Origin: Azohydromonas caseinilytica
GTDB taxonomy: Bacteria > Pseudomonadota > Gammaproteobacteria > Burkholderiales > Burkholderiaceae_C
Reading direction: 5' to 3'
DNA length: 64,000 nucleotides
Assembly (NCBI RefSeq): GCF_012927045.1
Contig: NZ_JABBFW010000004.1
Coordinates: forward strand, 186,001 to 250,000
The position numbers and the translations under genes are program-made. Below, piece after piece: positions 15,756 through 24,109 of the stretch. Every line of letters begins with the position of its first letter. The first letter of the stretch is position 1. Under the pieces are notes generated by a model. That model did no database searches. It was not told where the DNA came from and saw only the letters and a list, made by a program, of their open reading frames with translations.

Positions 15756-17576
15756 CTACAGCAGCGGGCGCAGGCCGTCGCGGGGCTCGCCGACGAAGAG
15801 CGGGCGCTGGTCCCGGGCCGAGAGCAGCCGCAGCCGCGTGAAGCTGTTGGCGTGCACGTACAGCGCCAGGAAGCGCTCCAGCAGCTGCGCAAAGAGGCGC
15901 AGCCCCGTGGCGGCAAAGCGCGGCTCGTCCACGCGGATACACACCTCGGTGCCGCGCACCAGCCGCGGCGACGGGGCCTGCCGCCAGGCCGTGACGGGCC
16001 TGGCCTCGATAGCGAGCAGCCCCTGCACCCGGTGCCGGTGCGCCGGGCTGCGCGACGGGTCGAGCAGGCACAGCATCTCCCTGAAGGCCTCGATGCCGGG
16101 GCCGCACAGCGAGAGGTGGTTGGGCGACAGCAGCGAGATCAGCTGCCAGGGCATGTCGCCGTCGAGCTCGAAGCGCCGGCTCGGCGTGGGCGGATACAGC
16201 AGGCGCACGCGGCACACCACGCCGGCGCCCTGCAGCACCAGGTCGCCTCCGGGGCGGCCGATGGCCAGCTCGCGCGGCAGGTCCCCATGCGTGGCCGTGA
16301 CCTCGAGGCCCAGGCTCGCGGCCTCCAGCGGCGCGGGCTCGCCCTGCGCGTTCACCAGCGAGATCCACAGCTCCTGGTCCGGGCTGGGCTCGGCCGGCGT
16401 GTCGGCGTAGTGCCGCAGCCAGTACCGCGCCGTGGCGTCCGTCCTGGCATGCCGGAACGAGAACAGCGGCGGGATATCGGGCACCGGCTCGCCCGGCTGC
16501 GCCTGCGTGCACCAGACCCGGTCGATGCCGTACACCGTGCCGGCGTCGGGGTGCCCGGCATCGACCAGCACCCTGTAGCTCGCCGGTGCGCCGGCCGGGA
16601 CCGCCTTGGCGCGCTGCCGCAACAGGTTGACCACCGGCGTGCAGCCGGGCACCAGGTGGTCCGCCGTGAGCGCTTGCAGCTGCTGCGCTTGTGCGCTGCC
16701 GGCGGCGATGCCGACCAGCGCGTAGTGCAGCTCGATCTCGCGAGTGGCTACGGCCGACAGCTCGGCCGGCCAGGGCAGGTCAACGAAGTCGAATTTCCCG
16801 GGGAAAGCGAAGTACTCGCTCAGCAGCCGGTGGGCGGCCCGGCCCTGCGGGCCGGCGTCGATGAGCGCCTCGTCGTCGGCAAAGCCCACCGGGCGCGGCA
16901 GCGCCTGCGCGTCGCTGCGCCAGGGGCCGGCCCCGTCCAGCCGCACGGCCGTGACGCAGCCGCACAGCGCCTCGCGCAGCGCCGCCACCAGCGCTGGTTC
17001 GCCCGTCAGGTGCAGCCGCAACGGCCGTGGTGCCTGCAGCGACCAGGCCGCCTCCTTGGCGGTCAGCGCCAGCCGCAGCGACAGCCGCGCGGTGGCGCCG
17101 CCGGGCAGCGACGCACCCGGGGCCGCGTTGGCGGCGCCAAAGCGCAGGTCCACCACGCGCAGCGGTTGCAGCACGACGTCGAAGGCGGTGCGGAAGCTGC
17201 ATCTCACGCCGCGCAGCGCCGGCGCGCCCAGCAGCGTGCCGCGGGGCAGCAGCACCGGCCGGCCCGAGGGCAGGGCCGTTGCCTCGGCATCGAAGGCCGC
17301 GATCGAGCACGACGGGAAGGGCTGCAGGAACTGCGGCGCCAGCATCTGCAGCAGGGGAGCGGTGAAGCGCGGGAAGCGGTCCTCGATGCGCCGGCTCACG
17401 CGCGCGTTGAGCAGCGCCGCGGCCTGCACCAGCCGCTCGACCTGCGCGTCGCCGCTGCTGCCCTCGCCGGTGATCTGCAGCCGCCGCGCCAGCGCCGGAT
17501 GCTCCCGGGCCGCGTGCGCGAGCGCGGCGTGCAGGTGGCGCAGCTCGGCCTCGTAATGGGGAAGCAGGTGCTCCAT
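15756..17576 (-). CDS. tssF: T6SS baseplate component TssF
   Basis: A 606-residue TssF (VasA/ImpG) protein. It opens with HLLPHYEAELRHLHAALAHA and contains the conserved LLNARVSRRIEDRFPRFT and LLQMLAPQFL segments near residue 60-85, with full family length. TssF pairs with TssG and TssK to build the baseplate wedge. Here it stands alone at the head of a vgrG-effector cassette: tssG, which normally follows, is absent and vgrG comes next. Either the remaining tss genes are elsewhere and this copy has been split off, or it is a second copy travelling with the cassette. The reading frame is intact. Confidence 0.9.
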   Translation of the reverse strand: MEHLLPHYEAELRHLHAALAHAAREHPALARRLQITGEGSSGDAQVERLVQAAALLNARVSRRIEDRFPRFTAPLLQMLAPQFLQPFPSCSIAAFDAEATALPSGRPVLLPRGTLLGAPALRGVRCSFRTAFDVVLQPLRVVDLRFGAANAAPGASLPGGATARLSLRLALTAKEAAWSLQAPRPLRLHLTGEPALVAALREALCGCVTAVRLDGAGPWRSDAQALPRPVGFADDEALIDAGPQGRAAHRLLSEYFAFPGKFDFVDLPWPAELSAVATREIELHYALVGIAAGSAQAQQLQALTADHLVPGCTPVVNLLRQRAKAVPAGAPASYRVLVDAGHPDAGTVYGIDRVWCTQAQPGEPVPDIPPLFSFRHARTDATARYWLRHYADTPAEPSPDQELWISLVNAQGEPAPLEAASLGLEVTATHGDLPRELAIGRPGGDLVLQGAGVVCRVRLLYPPTPSRRFELDGDMPWQLISLLSPNHLSLCGPGIEAFREMLCLLDPSRSPAHRHRVQGLLAIEARPVTAWRQAPSPRLVRGTEVCIRVDEPRFAATGLRLFAQLLERFLALYVHANSFTRLRLLSARDQRPLFVGEPRDGLRPLL

Positions 17577-18118
17577 GGCGCGGCGGCCCTCCCTCGATGT
17601 CGCATCTTGTTACGGACATTGAGCGGCTTCAGCCAGAGCGAGGCAAGCGCGGAAAAACCATGACTGGCGCGCTGGTGGTTGCCCGCGCATCGGCGCGCGT
17701 TCGGGCGCCGGAATGGCCGGTGTCCCCTGCGGGCCCGTGTGCCGGTGCAGCGTTCCTCGCCCGGTCCGGTTGCCTCTTTTATGGGCAGCCCAAGCCCGTC
17801 GCTGGCGCATCAACGACTTGCGGCGACCCTGCACCGCTTGCCAACGAGGTTGTCCACAGCATCGGTGGACAGGGGAGCCGCAAGGACACTGGGACGATGG
17901 CGCCGTAGGCGGCCAGGAAGGTGTTGTGGCCTGCCGGGCAGGTCAGCAGCCAGAAGCTGCGCTCGGCAGTCGGCTCGTGCCCGTCAGTGTGCGCGGTCAA
18001 GTCGAGGGCACCGTCGGAGCTGATGCGGTGCGGTGACACTTCCCGGACCGGGAATCGGCTTTTTCTCCTCTGGGACAACGACTTGCGGGAGGTCGTGAAA
18101 CACCCTGGGATGTCCGGG
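17577..18118. other. Intergenic region between tssF and tRNA-Ser
   Basis: This 542-bp gap should hold the promoter of the T6SS block. It contains one notable inverted repeat, TGTCCAC-AGCATCG-GTGGACA (17851-17871), whose left arm extended by one base reads TTGTCCACA, close to a DnaA-box sequence. A 99-codon leftward ORF (17779-18078) is open but looks non-coding. I see no clear -35/-10 pair, no integrase fragment and no copy of the tRNA 3-prime end that would mark an attachment site. Confidence 0.4.
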
Positions 18119-18208
18119 TGGCGGAAGCGGTGGGATTCGAACCCACGGAGGGGATCAACCCTCGCCGGTTTTCAAGACCGGTGCCTTAAACCGCTCGGCC
18201 ACGCTTCC
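18119..18208 (-). tRNA. tRNA-Ser (anticodon UGA)
   Basis: Read on the minus strand, the gene folds as a class II tRNA: acceptor stem GGAAGCG paired with CGCTTCC, the D-arm sequence GCCGAGCGG, anticodon loop CTTGAAA with anticodon TGA, a long variable arm, and the TTCGAATCC T-loop. Discriminator G and an encoded CCA (18121-18119) complete it. It decodes UCA serine codons. The T6SS block lies on its 3-prime side, the usual side for elements integrated at tRNA genes, though no repeat of its 3-prime end is seen. Confidence 0.97.
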
Positions 18209-18294
18209 TGTGTGCTGCTTTGCCCGGCGCAGCGGCGCCGACGCGAAGAGGCGCGCATTGTCGCATCTTCCAAGGCCCGTTCCGCCGCGGACGG

Positions 18295-19254
18295 CTACGG
18301 CATGCGGGCGCGCACTTCATCGAGCCGCCGGCACAGCTCGGCCGTGCCTTGCAGCAGGCGGTCGGTGGGGCGGTGCAGGGTGTCGGCATCGAGCAGCAGC
18401 AGCGCGCCCTGGCGCGTGGCGCGCAGGCTGTCGAGCCCACGCCAGCGCGCCAGCGGGTCGGGGCCGCCACTGTCCTGGCGCGAGGCGGCGATCGCGTCCG
18501 GATCGGCCTGCACCACCGCCTCCTCGCTCACCGTGGGCGTGAGCGGGTCCAGCGCGCCGAACACGTTGCGCGCGCCGCACAACTGCAGCGCCTGGCTGAT
18601 GAAGTGGCGGCCGTTAACGGTGAGCAGGGGCCGCCGCCAGATCTGGTAGAAGACCCGCAGCTCGCGCCGCCCGGCGTAGCGGGCGCGCAGCGCCTGCAAG
18701 CCGCTCTCGTAGCGGCGCGCGGCGGCCTCGGCCTCGGCGCCCGTGCCGGCCAGCGTGCCCAGGCGGCGCAGCGTGGCGGCCACGTCCTCCAGGCGCTGCA
18801 TCCGGCTGCGGTAGATGGGCAGCTTCAGGGCTTGCAGCCGCTGCAGCTGGCGTGCGGAAGTGCCATCGGCCCAGACCACGATCAGCTCCGGCCGCAGCGC
18901 CACGATGCGCTCCAGGTCCAGCTGCGTGCTGTCGCCGACGCGCGGCAGCTGCCGGGCCGCGGCGGGGTAGTCGCTCCAGGCATCCGCGCCCACCACCCGC
19001 TCCCCTGCGCCCGCGGCGAACAGCAGCTCGGTCAGGTGCGGCGCCACGCTGACGATGCGCCGCGCCGGCCGCGCCAGCACCAGCTCCTGGCCGGCGTCGT
19101 CGCTGAGGCGCAGCGGGCTGGCGGAGGAGGGGGCTGCCGTGGCCGCGGGCTGCGCGGCCGGGGCGAGGGCGGGCGTACCCGTCAGCGCCAGCAGCGCCAA
19201 TGTCCAGGCTGCCGCGGTCCTCTTGTTCGAGTGGAGAGCACGGGGCATCGGCAT
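18295..19254 (-). CDS. btuF: Cobalamin ABC transporter substrate-binding protein BtuF
   Basis: A 319-residue periplasmic binding protein with an N-terminal signal peptide (basic start, hydrophobic core LALLALTGTPALA) and the BtuF/helical-backbone metal receptor fold, including RIVSVAPHLTELLFAAGAG and VGADAWSDYP. It captures vitamin B12 in the periplasm and delivers it to BtuCD. It is the last gene of btuB-C-D-F; its ATG overlaps the btuD stop (ATGA). The cobalamin riboswitch at the operon head supports B12 rather than heme or iron as ligand. A tRNA-Ser gene lies directly downstream. Confidence 0.88.
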   Translation of the reverse strand: MPMPRALHSNKRTAAAWTLALLALTGTPALAPAAQPAATAAPSSASPLRLSDDAGQELVLARPARRIVSVAPHLTELLFAAGAGERVVGADAWSDYPAAARQLPRVGDSTQLDLERIVALRPELIVVWADGTSARQLQRLQALKLPIYRSRMQRLEDVAATLRRLGTLAGTGAEAEAAARRYESGLQALRARYAGRRELRVFYQIWRRPLLTVNGRHFISQALQLCGARNVFGALDPLTPTVSEEAVVQADPDAIAASRQDSGGPDPLARWRGLDSLRATRQGALLLLDADTLHRPTDRLLQGTAELCRRLDEVRARMP

Positions 19255-20027
19255 CAGTCCGCCACGAACACGGTGCGGCCTTGCAGCTCGCCGCGGCGCA
19301 CGCGGTGGCCGAAGGCCTCGGACAGCGCCGCGGCGCTCATCACTGCGTCGGCTGCGCCGGCCCTGGGCGCGACGCCGGGCCGGCCCAGCAGCAGCGCGTG
19401 GGTGGCGAAGCGGTGCGCGAGATTGAGGTCATGGATGGACAGCAGCACGGCGCGCTCCTCGCGCTGCGCCAGCGCGCGCAGGTGCGCCAGCACGGCGACC
19501 TGGTGCGGCAGGTCCAGGTGCGCCAGCGGCTCGTCGAGCATCAGCAGGCGCGGGGCCTGCGCCAGCAGCGCGGCGATGCCCACGCGCTGGCGCTCGCCGC
19601 CGGAGAGGCCGCGCACGTCGCGCGCCTCGAAGCCGTACAGGTCCACCGCGGCCAGCGCGGCGCGGGCGATGCGGCGGTCGTCCTCGCCCTCCCAGCCCCA
19701 GCGCGGCAGGTGCGGGTGGCGCCCGGTGAGCACCACGTCCAGCACCGGCGCGGCGAAGGCATCGTGCAGCTGCTGCGGCAGCAGCCCGCGCCGCCGCGCG
19801 GCCTCAAGCGGCGGCCACTGCGCCAGCGGCCGGCCCTCCAGGCGCACCTGGCCGCCCTGCGCCGGCCGCAATCCGGCCAGCGTATGCAGCAGCGTGCTCT
19901 TGCCGCTGCCGTTGGGGCCGAGCAGCGCCCAGCACTGGCCGGGCTCGATGCGCAGGTCGAAGTTCGCCAGCAGCGTGCGCTCGCCCGCGCGCAGTGCGAG
20001 CCCCTGGGCTTCCAGCAGCGCGCTCAT
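19254..20027 (-). CDS. btuD: Cobalamin ABC transporter ATP-binding protein BtuD
   Basis: A 257-residue ABC ATPase. Walker A GPNGSGKST (about 37-45), Q-loop LLPQQLHDAF, signature LSGGERQR (about 142), Walker B LLMLDEPLAHLD and the switch histidine in SIHDLN are all present, so it should be active. It powers BtuC-mediated B12 import across the inner membrane. The start codon overlaps the btuC stop by four bases, and its stop overlaps the btuF start, giving tight translational coupling. Confidence 0.92.
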   Translation of the reverse strand: MSALLEAQGLALRAGERTLLANFDLRIEPGQCWALLGPNGSGKSTLLHTLAGLRPAQGGQVRLEGRPLAQWPPLEAARRRGLLPQQLHDAFAAPVLDVVLTGRHPHLPRWGWEGEDDRRIARAALAAVDLYGFEARDVRGLSGGERQRVGIAALLAQAPRLLMLDEPLAHLDLPHQVAVLAHLRALAQREERAVLLSIHDLNLAHRFATHALLLGRPGVAPRAGAADAVMSAAALSEAFGHRVRRGELQGRTVFVAD

Positions 20028-21022
20028 CGCCGCGTCTCCGCGCGCAGCAGCAGCGCGATGAAGGCGGGGGCGCCGATGAGCGCCATCACCACGCCCACGG
20101 GCAGCTGCTGCGGGGCGACGGCGGTGCGCGCCAGGGTGTCGGCCAGCAGCAGCAGCGTGCCGCCGCCCAGCGCGCAGGCCGGCAGCAGCACGCGCTGGTC
20201 GTTGCCGATGAGCAGGCGCAGCGCATGCGGCACCACCAGCCCGACGAAGCCCACCGTGCCGGCGCTGGCCACCGCCACCGCGCTGGCCAGTGAGGCCAGC
20301 AGGTACAGGCGCCGGCGCAGCGAGGCCACGCCCACGCCCAGGGCCTGCGCCCCGGCCGCGCCGCGCAGCAGAAGGTTCAGCTCGCGCGCCAGCGGCCAGG
20401 ACAGCCCCAGCAGCAGCGCCAGCGCCGCCAGCGGCCAGCCCGGGGCGTCGGCGCCGGAGAGGTCGCCGCTGAGCCAGAACAGCATCCCGCGCAGCTGCGC
20501 CTCGGGCGCCAGCGTGAGCAGCAGCAGCGTCACGGCTGCCCACAGCGCCGCCAGCATCACGCCGGTGAGCAGCAGCCGCGGCACGCTGCCCTCGCTTTCG
20601 CCGAGCTGCGGCTGCCAGGCGCGCTGCGCCAGGCCGAAGAGCAGCACCGTGGACAGCAGCGCGCCGCCGAAGGCGCCGAGCTGCAGGGCCAGCGCGCCGC
20701 CGCCCAGCATCAGCACGCCCAGCGCGCCCACCGCCGCGCCGCCGGAGGTGCCCAGCACATAAGGGTCGGCCAGCGGGTTGCGCAGCAGCACCTGCATCAG
20801 CGCGCCGGCCAGCGCCAGCAGCGCGCCGCTGGCGAAGGCGCACAGCGCGCGCGGCAGCCGCAGCGCGTGCAGCACCTGCGCGGCGGGGCTGTCGTCGGGC
20901 GCGAACAGCAGCCGCGGCAGCTCGGCCAGCGCGATCTCGCTGCTGCCGCTGGCCAGCGCCACGCCCAGCGCGGCGGCGGCCAGCAGCGCCAGCAGCAGCC
21001 AGATGCGCAGGGCGCGGGGCAT
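20024..21022 (-). CDS. btuC: Cobalamin ABC transporter permease BtuC
   Basis: A 332-residue FecCD-family permease, mostly hydrophobic with about ten membrane helices. Conserved pieces are LRLPRALCAFASGALLALAG, RNPLADPYVLGTSGGA and GTVGFVGLVVPHALRLL, the last lying at the ATPase-coupling loop. It forms the inner-membrane B12 channel with BtuD. It begins eight bases after btuB and overlaps btuD. Family members also carry heme and siderophores; operon context and riboswitch point to cobalamin. Confidence 0.92.
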   Translation of the reverse strand: MPRALRIWLLLALLAAAALGVALASGSSEIALAELPRLLFAPDDSPAAQVLHALRLPRALCAFASGALLALAGALMQVLLRNPLADPYVLGTSGGAAVGALGVLMLGGGALALQLGAFGGALLSTVLLFGLAQRAWQPQLGESEGSVPRLLLTGVMLAALWAAVTLLLLTLAPEAQLRGMLFWLSGDLSGADAPGWPLAALALLLGLSWPLARELNLLLRGAAGAQALGVGVASLRRRLYLLASLASAVAVASAGTVGFVGLVVPHALRLLIGNDQRVLLPACALGGGTLLLLADTLARTAVAPQQLPVGVVMALIGAPAFIALLLRAETRR

Positions 21023-21030
21023 GGGTGCGC

Positions 21031-22884
21031 TTACTTGGCCGCGTATTCCAGCGCGACGAAGACTTCGCGGCCGGGGCGGTTGTAGCCGTAGGCCAGCTCA
21101 TAGCGCTTGTCGGCCACGTTGTTGACGCGGGCCGACAGGCTCCACTCGGGCGTGAGCGCGTAGGCGGCGCGCAGGTTCAGCAGCGCGTAGCCGCCCAGGC
21201 GGGTGAGGTTGGCGACGTCGTTGAAGCGCTCGCCGCTGCCCACGATCTCGGCGCCCGCGCGCCAGGCGCCCGGCGTCCAGTCGAAGCTGGCGCTGCCGAA
21301 ATGCCGGGCGCGGCGGTTGAGCTGCAGCCCGTTGTCGGCGTTCTCGGGCGACTGCTGCGTCCACTCCGCGCGCGCGCTCCACAGCCTGGTCACGTAGCCG
21401 GCATCGAGCGTGGCGCCGCGGATGCGGGCGCGATTGACGTTGACCACGGTGCTGAAGTCCGGCGTGCTGGCGATCAGGTCGCGCACGCGGTTCTGGAACA
21501 GCGTCAGGCCGCCGCGCAGCGCGCCGTCGTCATAGCGCGCCGCGAGCTCGACGTTGCGCGCGCGCTCGGGACGCAGGTTGGGGTTGCCCTGGAAGCCGAA
21601 GGACAGCGGCCAGTAAAGCTGGTTGAAGGTGGGCGTCTTGAAAGCCGTGCCGGCTGCGGCCGACAGCCGCCACGCCGGTGCCAGCTGGAAGCCGTAGCCC
21701 AGGCGCCCGGTGTTGTGGCCGCCGAACTGCGAGTCGTCGTCGTGGCGCAGTGAAGCCTCCACCTGATGCGCACCCTGCGTCAGGGCGTAGCTGCCGAAGA
21801 CCGAGCGCAGGATGCGCTCGTCCTGGGTGTAGCGCGTGGAGCTGTCGAGCCGTTCGCGCCGCCACTCCACGCCGGCGGCCAGGGCGCCCAGCGGCAGGGT
21901 GACATCGTTCTGCCAGGTGAACTGGTCCTGGTCCGTACGGAACAGGCTCGGGGAGCTGCCCTCGGTGCGGTAGTGGTCGGTGCCGCGTGCCAGGCGCAGC
22001 AGGCTGCGCCACGTGGTGGAGAGCTTGTCGCTGCTCTCGAGCGAGAGGCCCGAGAGGCGGCGCTTCGTGCGGTCGTCGGTGCTGCCCAGGCCGTTGTCGA
22101 AGCGCGCGAGGCCTTCGCTGCCCCAGGCGCGCGCCGTGAGCGTGTGGCCGGCGGCCCAGTCGTGCGCCACGGTTGCGCCGAGGTTGGCGTTGCGATAGCC
22201 GTCGCGGTCAGGGTTGTAATAGAAGCCGCTGGCCGGGTTGGTGGCGTTGATGCCGTCGGTCTTCTCGTAGCCCGCGCGCAGCGAGACGCTGGTGTCGCCG
22301 AAGCGGCGGCCCACGCTGGCCGAGGCCTCGCGCGTCTGCTGGCTGCCCAGGCCCACGCGGGCGCTGGTGTGCTCGCCCTGCTTGGTGAAGATCTGGATCA
22401 CGCCGCCGATGGCGTCGGCGCCGTAGAGGCTGCTGGCCGGGCCACGCAGCACCTCGATGCGATCGATCTGGTTGAGCGGCAGGTGCTCGAAGGCCGTGGT
22501 GCCATCACTGACGTTGCCGATGCGCACACCGTCCACCAGCACCACCACGTGGTTGCTGTTGGTGCCGCGCAGGAACACGCTGGAGTTCTGGCCGGCGCCG
22601 CCGTTGCTGGAGATCTCGGCGCCGCCGTGGAGCTGCAGCACTTCGGTGAGCGACATGGCGCCGGCATTGCGGATCTGCTGCGCATCGATCACGCGCACGT
22701 CGGCCAGCGTCTGGGCCACGGGCTGCGGCAGCCGCGTGGCCGTGACCACGACCGGCTGCGCCGACAGATCCGCCTGCGCCACGGTCACGGGCTGCGCCGC
22801 GGCGTCGGCCGCGCGCGCGATGGGAGTGAGGGCCAGCAGGGCCAGGCCGCACAGTGCGGCGGGGCGGTGGGAAAGGGACTTCAT
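21031..22884 (-). CDS. btuB: TonB-dependent vitamin B12 outer-membrane receptor BtuB
   Basis: A 617-residue TonB-dependent receptor of BtuB length. A signal peptide (cleavage about PIARA) precedes the TonB box region (QPVVVTATR), the plug domain with VFLRGTNSNHVVVLVDGVR and IEVLRGPASSLYGADAIGGV, and a 22-strand barrel ending in VALEYAAK. It binds corrinoids and imports them using TonB energy. It is the first gene after the cobalamin riboswitch and heads btuB-C-D-F. The complete outer- and inner-membrane route is therefore encoded here. Confidence 0.93.
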   Translation of the reverse strand: MKSLSHRPAALCGLALLALTPIARAADAAAQPVTVAQADLSAQPVVVTATRLPQPVAQTLADVRVIDAQQIRNAGAMSLTEVLQLHGGAEISSNGGAGQNSSVFLRGTNSNHVVVLVDGVRIGNVSDGTTAFEHLPLNQIDRIEVLRGPASSLYGADAIGGVIQIFTKQGEHTSARVGLGSQQTREASASVGRRFGDTSVSLRAGYEKTDGINATNPASGFYYNPDRDGYRNANLGATVAHDWAAGHTLTARAWGSEGLARFDNGLGSTDDRTKRRLSGLSLESSDKLSTTWRSLLRLARGTDHYRTEGSSPSLFRTDQDQFTWQNDVTLPLGALAAGVEWRRERLDSSTRYTQDERILRSVFGSYALTQGAHQVEASLRHDDDSQFGGHNTGRLGYGFQLAPAWRLSAAAGTAFKTPTFNQLYWPLSFGFQGNPNLRPERARNVELAARYDDGALRGGLTLFQNRVRDLIASTPDFSTVVNVNRARIRGATLDAGYVTRLWSARAEWTQQSPENADNGLQLNRRARHFGSASFDWTPGAWRAGAEIVGSGERFNDVANLTRLGGYALLNLRAAYALTPEWSLSARVNNVADKRYELAYGYNRPGREVFVALEYAAK

Positions 22885-22967
22885 CGGGAAGGACTCCGGC
22901 AGCCAGCGTCCCCGCAGGCTGCAGTGGCAAGGAGCCGCGGCACGATCGGGCCGCGGCGGCGGTGCTT

Positions 22968-23192
22968 GCTAGGCCGGTATCCGGGCTCGCGGGCCGCGTG
23001 CGGTGCCATCACGCACGCGCCGTCCATCGCCTTCCCACGGGCGCGGTGCCCGCAGTGGCCTCGTGATGAGCGGCATGCCTGCCTACCGGTGCGGGGGCAG
23101 CGCAGGCCTGGGCGGCGTCAATCGGGTGTGAACATCCCGCCGCGCCGCTTCACCTGCTTCCCGTTCAACCCCCGGGATGAACCGGGGGCACC
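22968..23192 (-). promoter_or_regulatory. Cobalamin riboswitch upstream of btuB
   Basis: Read on the minus strand, this leader carries the hallmarks of the cobalamin class: a GGTGCCC start, the AACGGGAAGCAGGTG segment, CTGCCCCCGCA, the B12 box GCCACTGCGGG (complement of 23049-23059), GGGAAGGCGATGG, and the closing AGCCCGGATACCGGCC. It should repress the btu operon when adenosylcobalamin is abundant. The 84 bases between it and the btuB ATG probably hold the expression platform, with GGAG before the ATG. Edges are approximate by a few bases. Confidence 0.95.
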
Positions 23193-23206
23193 TGAAGCGG
23201 CGCGCA

Positions 23207-24034
23207 TCATACCGGGCCCGGCTTCTGCGCCTGCTGACAGCGCACCTGCGTGAGCTCGCGCCGCCCGCCGTCCACCCGCACCGCGCTGAGCTGCCCGCCC
23301 CAGACGCAGCCGGTGTCCAGCGCCAGCAGGTCGGGCCGCTCCAGCAGCCCCAGCGTGCTCCAGTGGCCGAAGGCCACCGGCTCGCCGGCGCTGCGGCGCC
23401 CGGGCACCTCGAACCACGGCATCAGCCCCGGCGGCGCTTGCAGCGCGCCGTCCTTGGTCTTGAAGTCCAGCGTGCCGTCGGCGGCGCAGAAGCGCACGCG
23501 CGTGAGCACGTTGATGACGAAGCGCCAGCGGTCGGCGCCCTGCAGGTCGTCGCGCCAGCGCGCGGGCTCGTTGCCGTACATCACGGTCAGGAAGTCGCGC
23601 AGCCCCGGGCCGCGCAGCAGGGCCTCCACCTCGGCCGCCAGCGCCAGCGCCTGGGCCGCGTCCCACTGCGGCGGCAGCCCGGCGTGCACGCACAGCCAGC
23701 CCTCGCGCCGCAGCGCCAGCGGGCGCTGGCGCACCCAGTCGATCCACGCCTCGCGCTCGGAGCTGTCCAGGATCTCGCGCAGCGTGTCGCTGCGGTGCTC
23801 GGGGCGCACGCCATGCGCCACCGCCAGCAGGTGCAGGTCGTGGTTGCCCAGCAGCGCGTCGGCGGCGTCGCCGAGCTCGCGCAGCCGCCGCAGCGTGCGC
23901 AGCGACTCGGGGCCGCGGTTGACGAGATCGCCCAGCACCGTGAGCCGGTCGCGGGACGGGGAAAAGCCGATTTCGGCCAGCAGCCGCTCGAACGCGTCGC
24001 AGCAGCCCTGCAGGTCGCCTATCAAATAGTGCAT
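23207..24034 (-). CDS. apaH: Symmetrical bis(5'-nucleosyl)-tetraphosphatase ApaH
   Basis: A 275-residue metallophosphoesterase that splits diadenosine tetraphosphate into two ADP, and also decaps Np4-RNA. The motif set is complete: GDLQGCCDAFERLL near the N-terminus, GDLVNRGPES, LGNHDLHLLA and later VHAGLPPQW and FGHWS. The start at MHYLIGDLQG is chosen because it matches the family; ten extra codons are open upstream. It ends just before the riboswitch, so the btu promoter probably overlaps the 3-prime end of apaH. Confidence 0.94.
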   Translation of the reverse strand: MHYLIGDLQGCCDAFERLLAEIGFSPSRDRLTVLGDLVNRGPESLRTLRRLRELGDAADALLGNHDLHLLAVAHGVRPEHRSDTLREILDSSEREAWIDWVRQRPLALRREGWLCVHAGLPPQWDAAQALALAAEVEALLRGPGLRDFLTVMYGNEPARWRDDLQGADRWRFVINVLTRVRFCAADGTLDFKTKDGALQAPPGLMPWFEVPGRRSAGEPVAFGHWSTLGLLERPDLLALDTGCVWGGQLSAVRVDGGRRELTQVRCQQAQKPGPV

Positions 24035-24109
24035 TCGGGGGATTCTGCTACGCTCACCCGCCACTTCTTCCCCGGCCCGGGCCCCGTCCAGGTGCGCCGC
24101 GCCTGCCCG

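Noticed and set aside
13716..17663. 1315-codon ORF antisense to vgrG and tssF
   Set aside because: Low-complexity shadow of two well-recognised T6SS genes; no coding features of its own.
17779..18078. 99-codon leftward ORF between tRNA-Ser and tssF
   Set aside because: No ribosome-binding site, atypical composition and no recognisable family; probably non-coding.
9246..18118. Genomic island integrated at tRNA-Ser
   Set aside because: The T6SS block lies on the right side of the tRNA, but no integrase and no direct repeat of the tRNA 3-prime end are visible.
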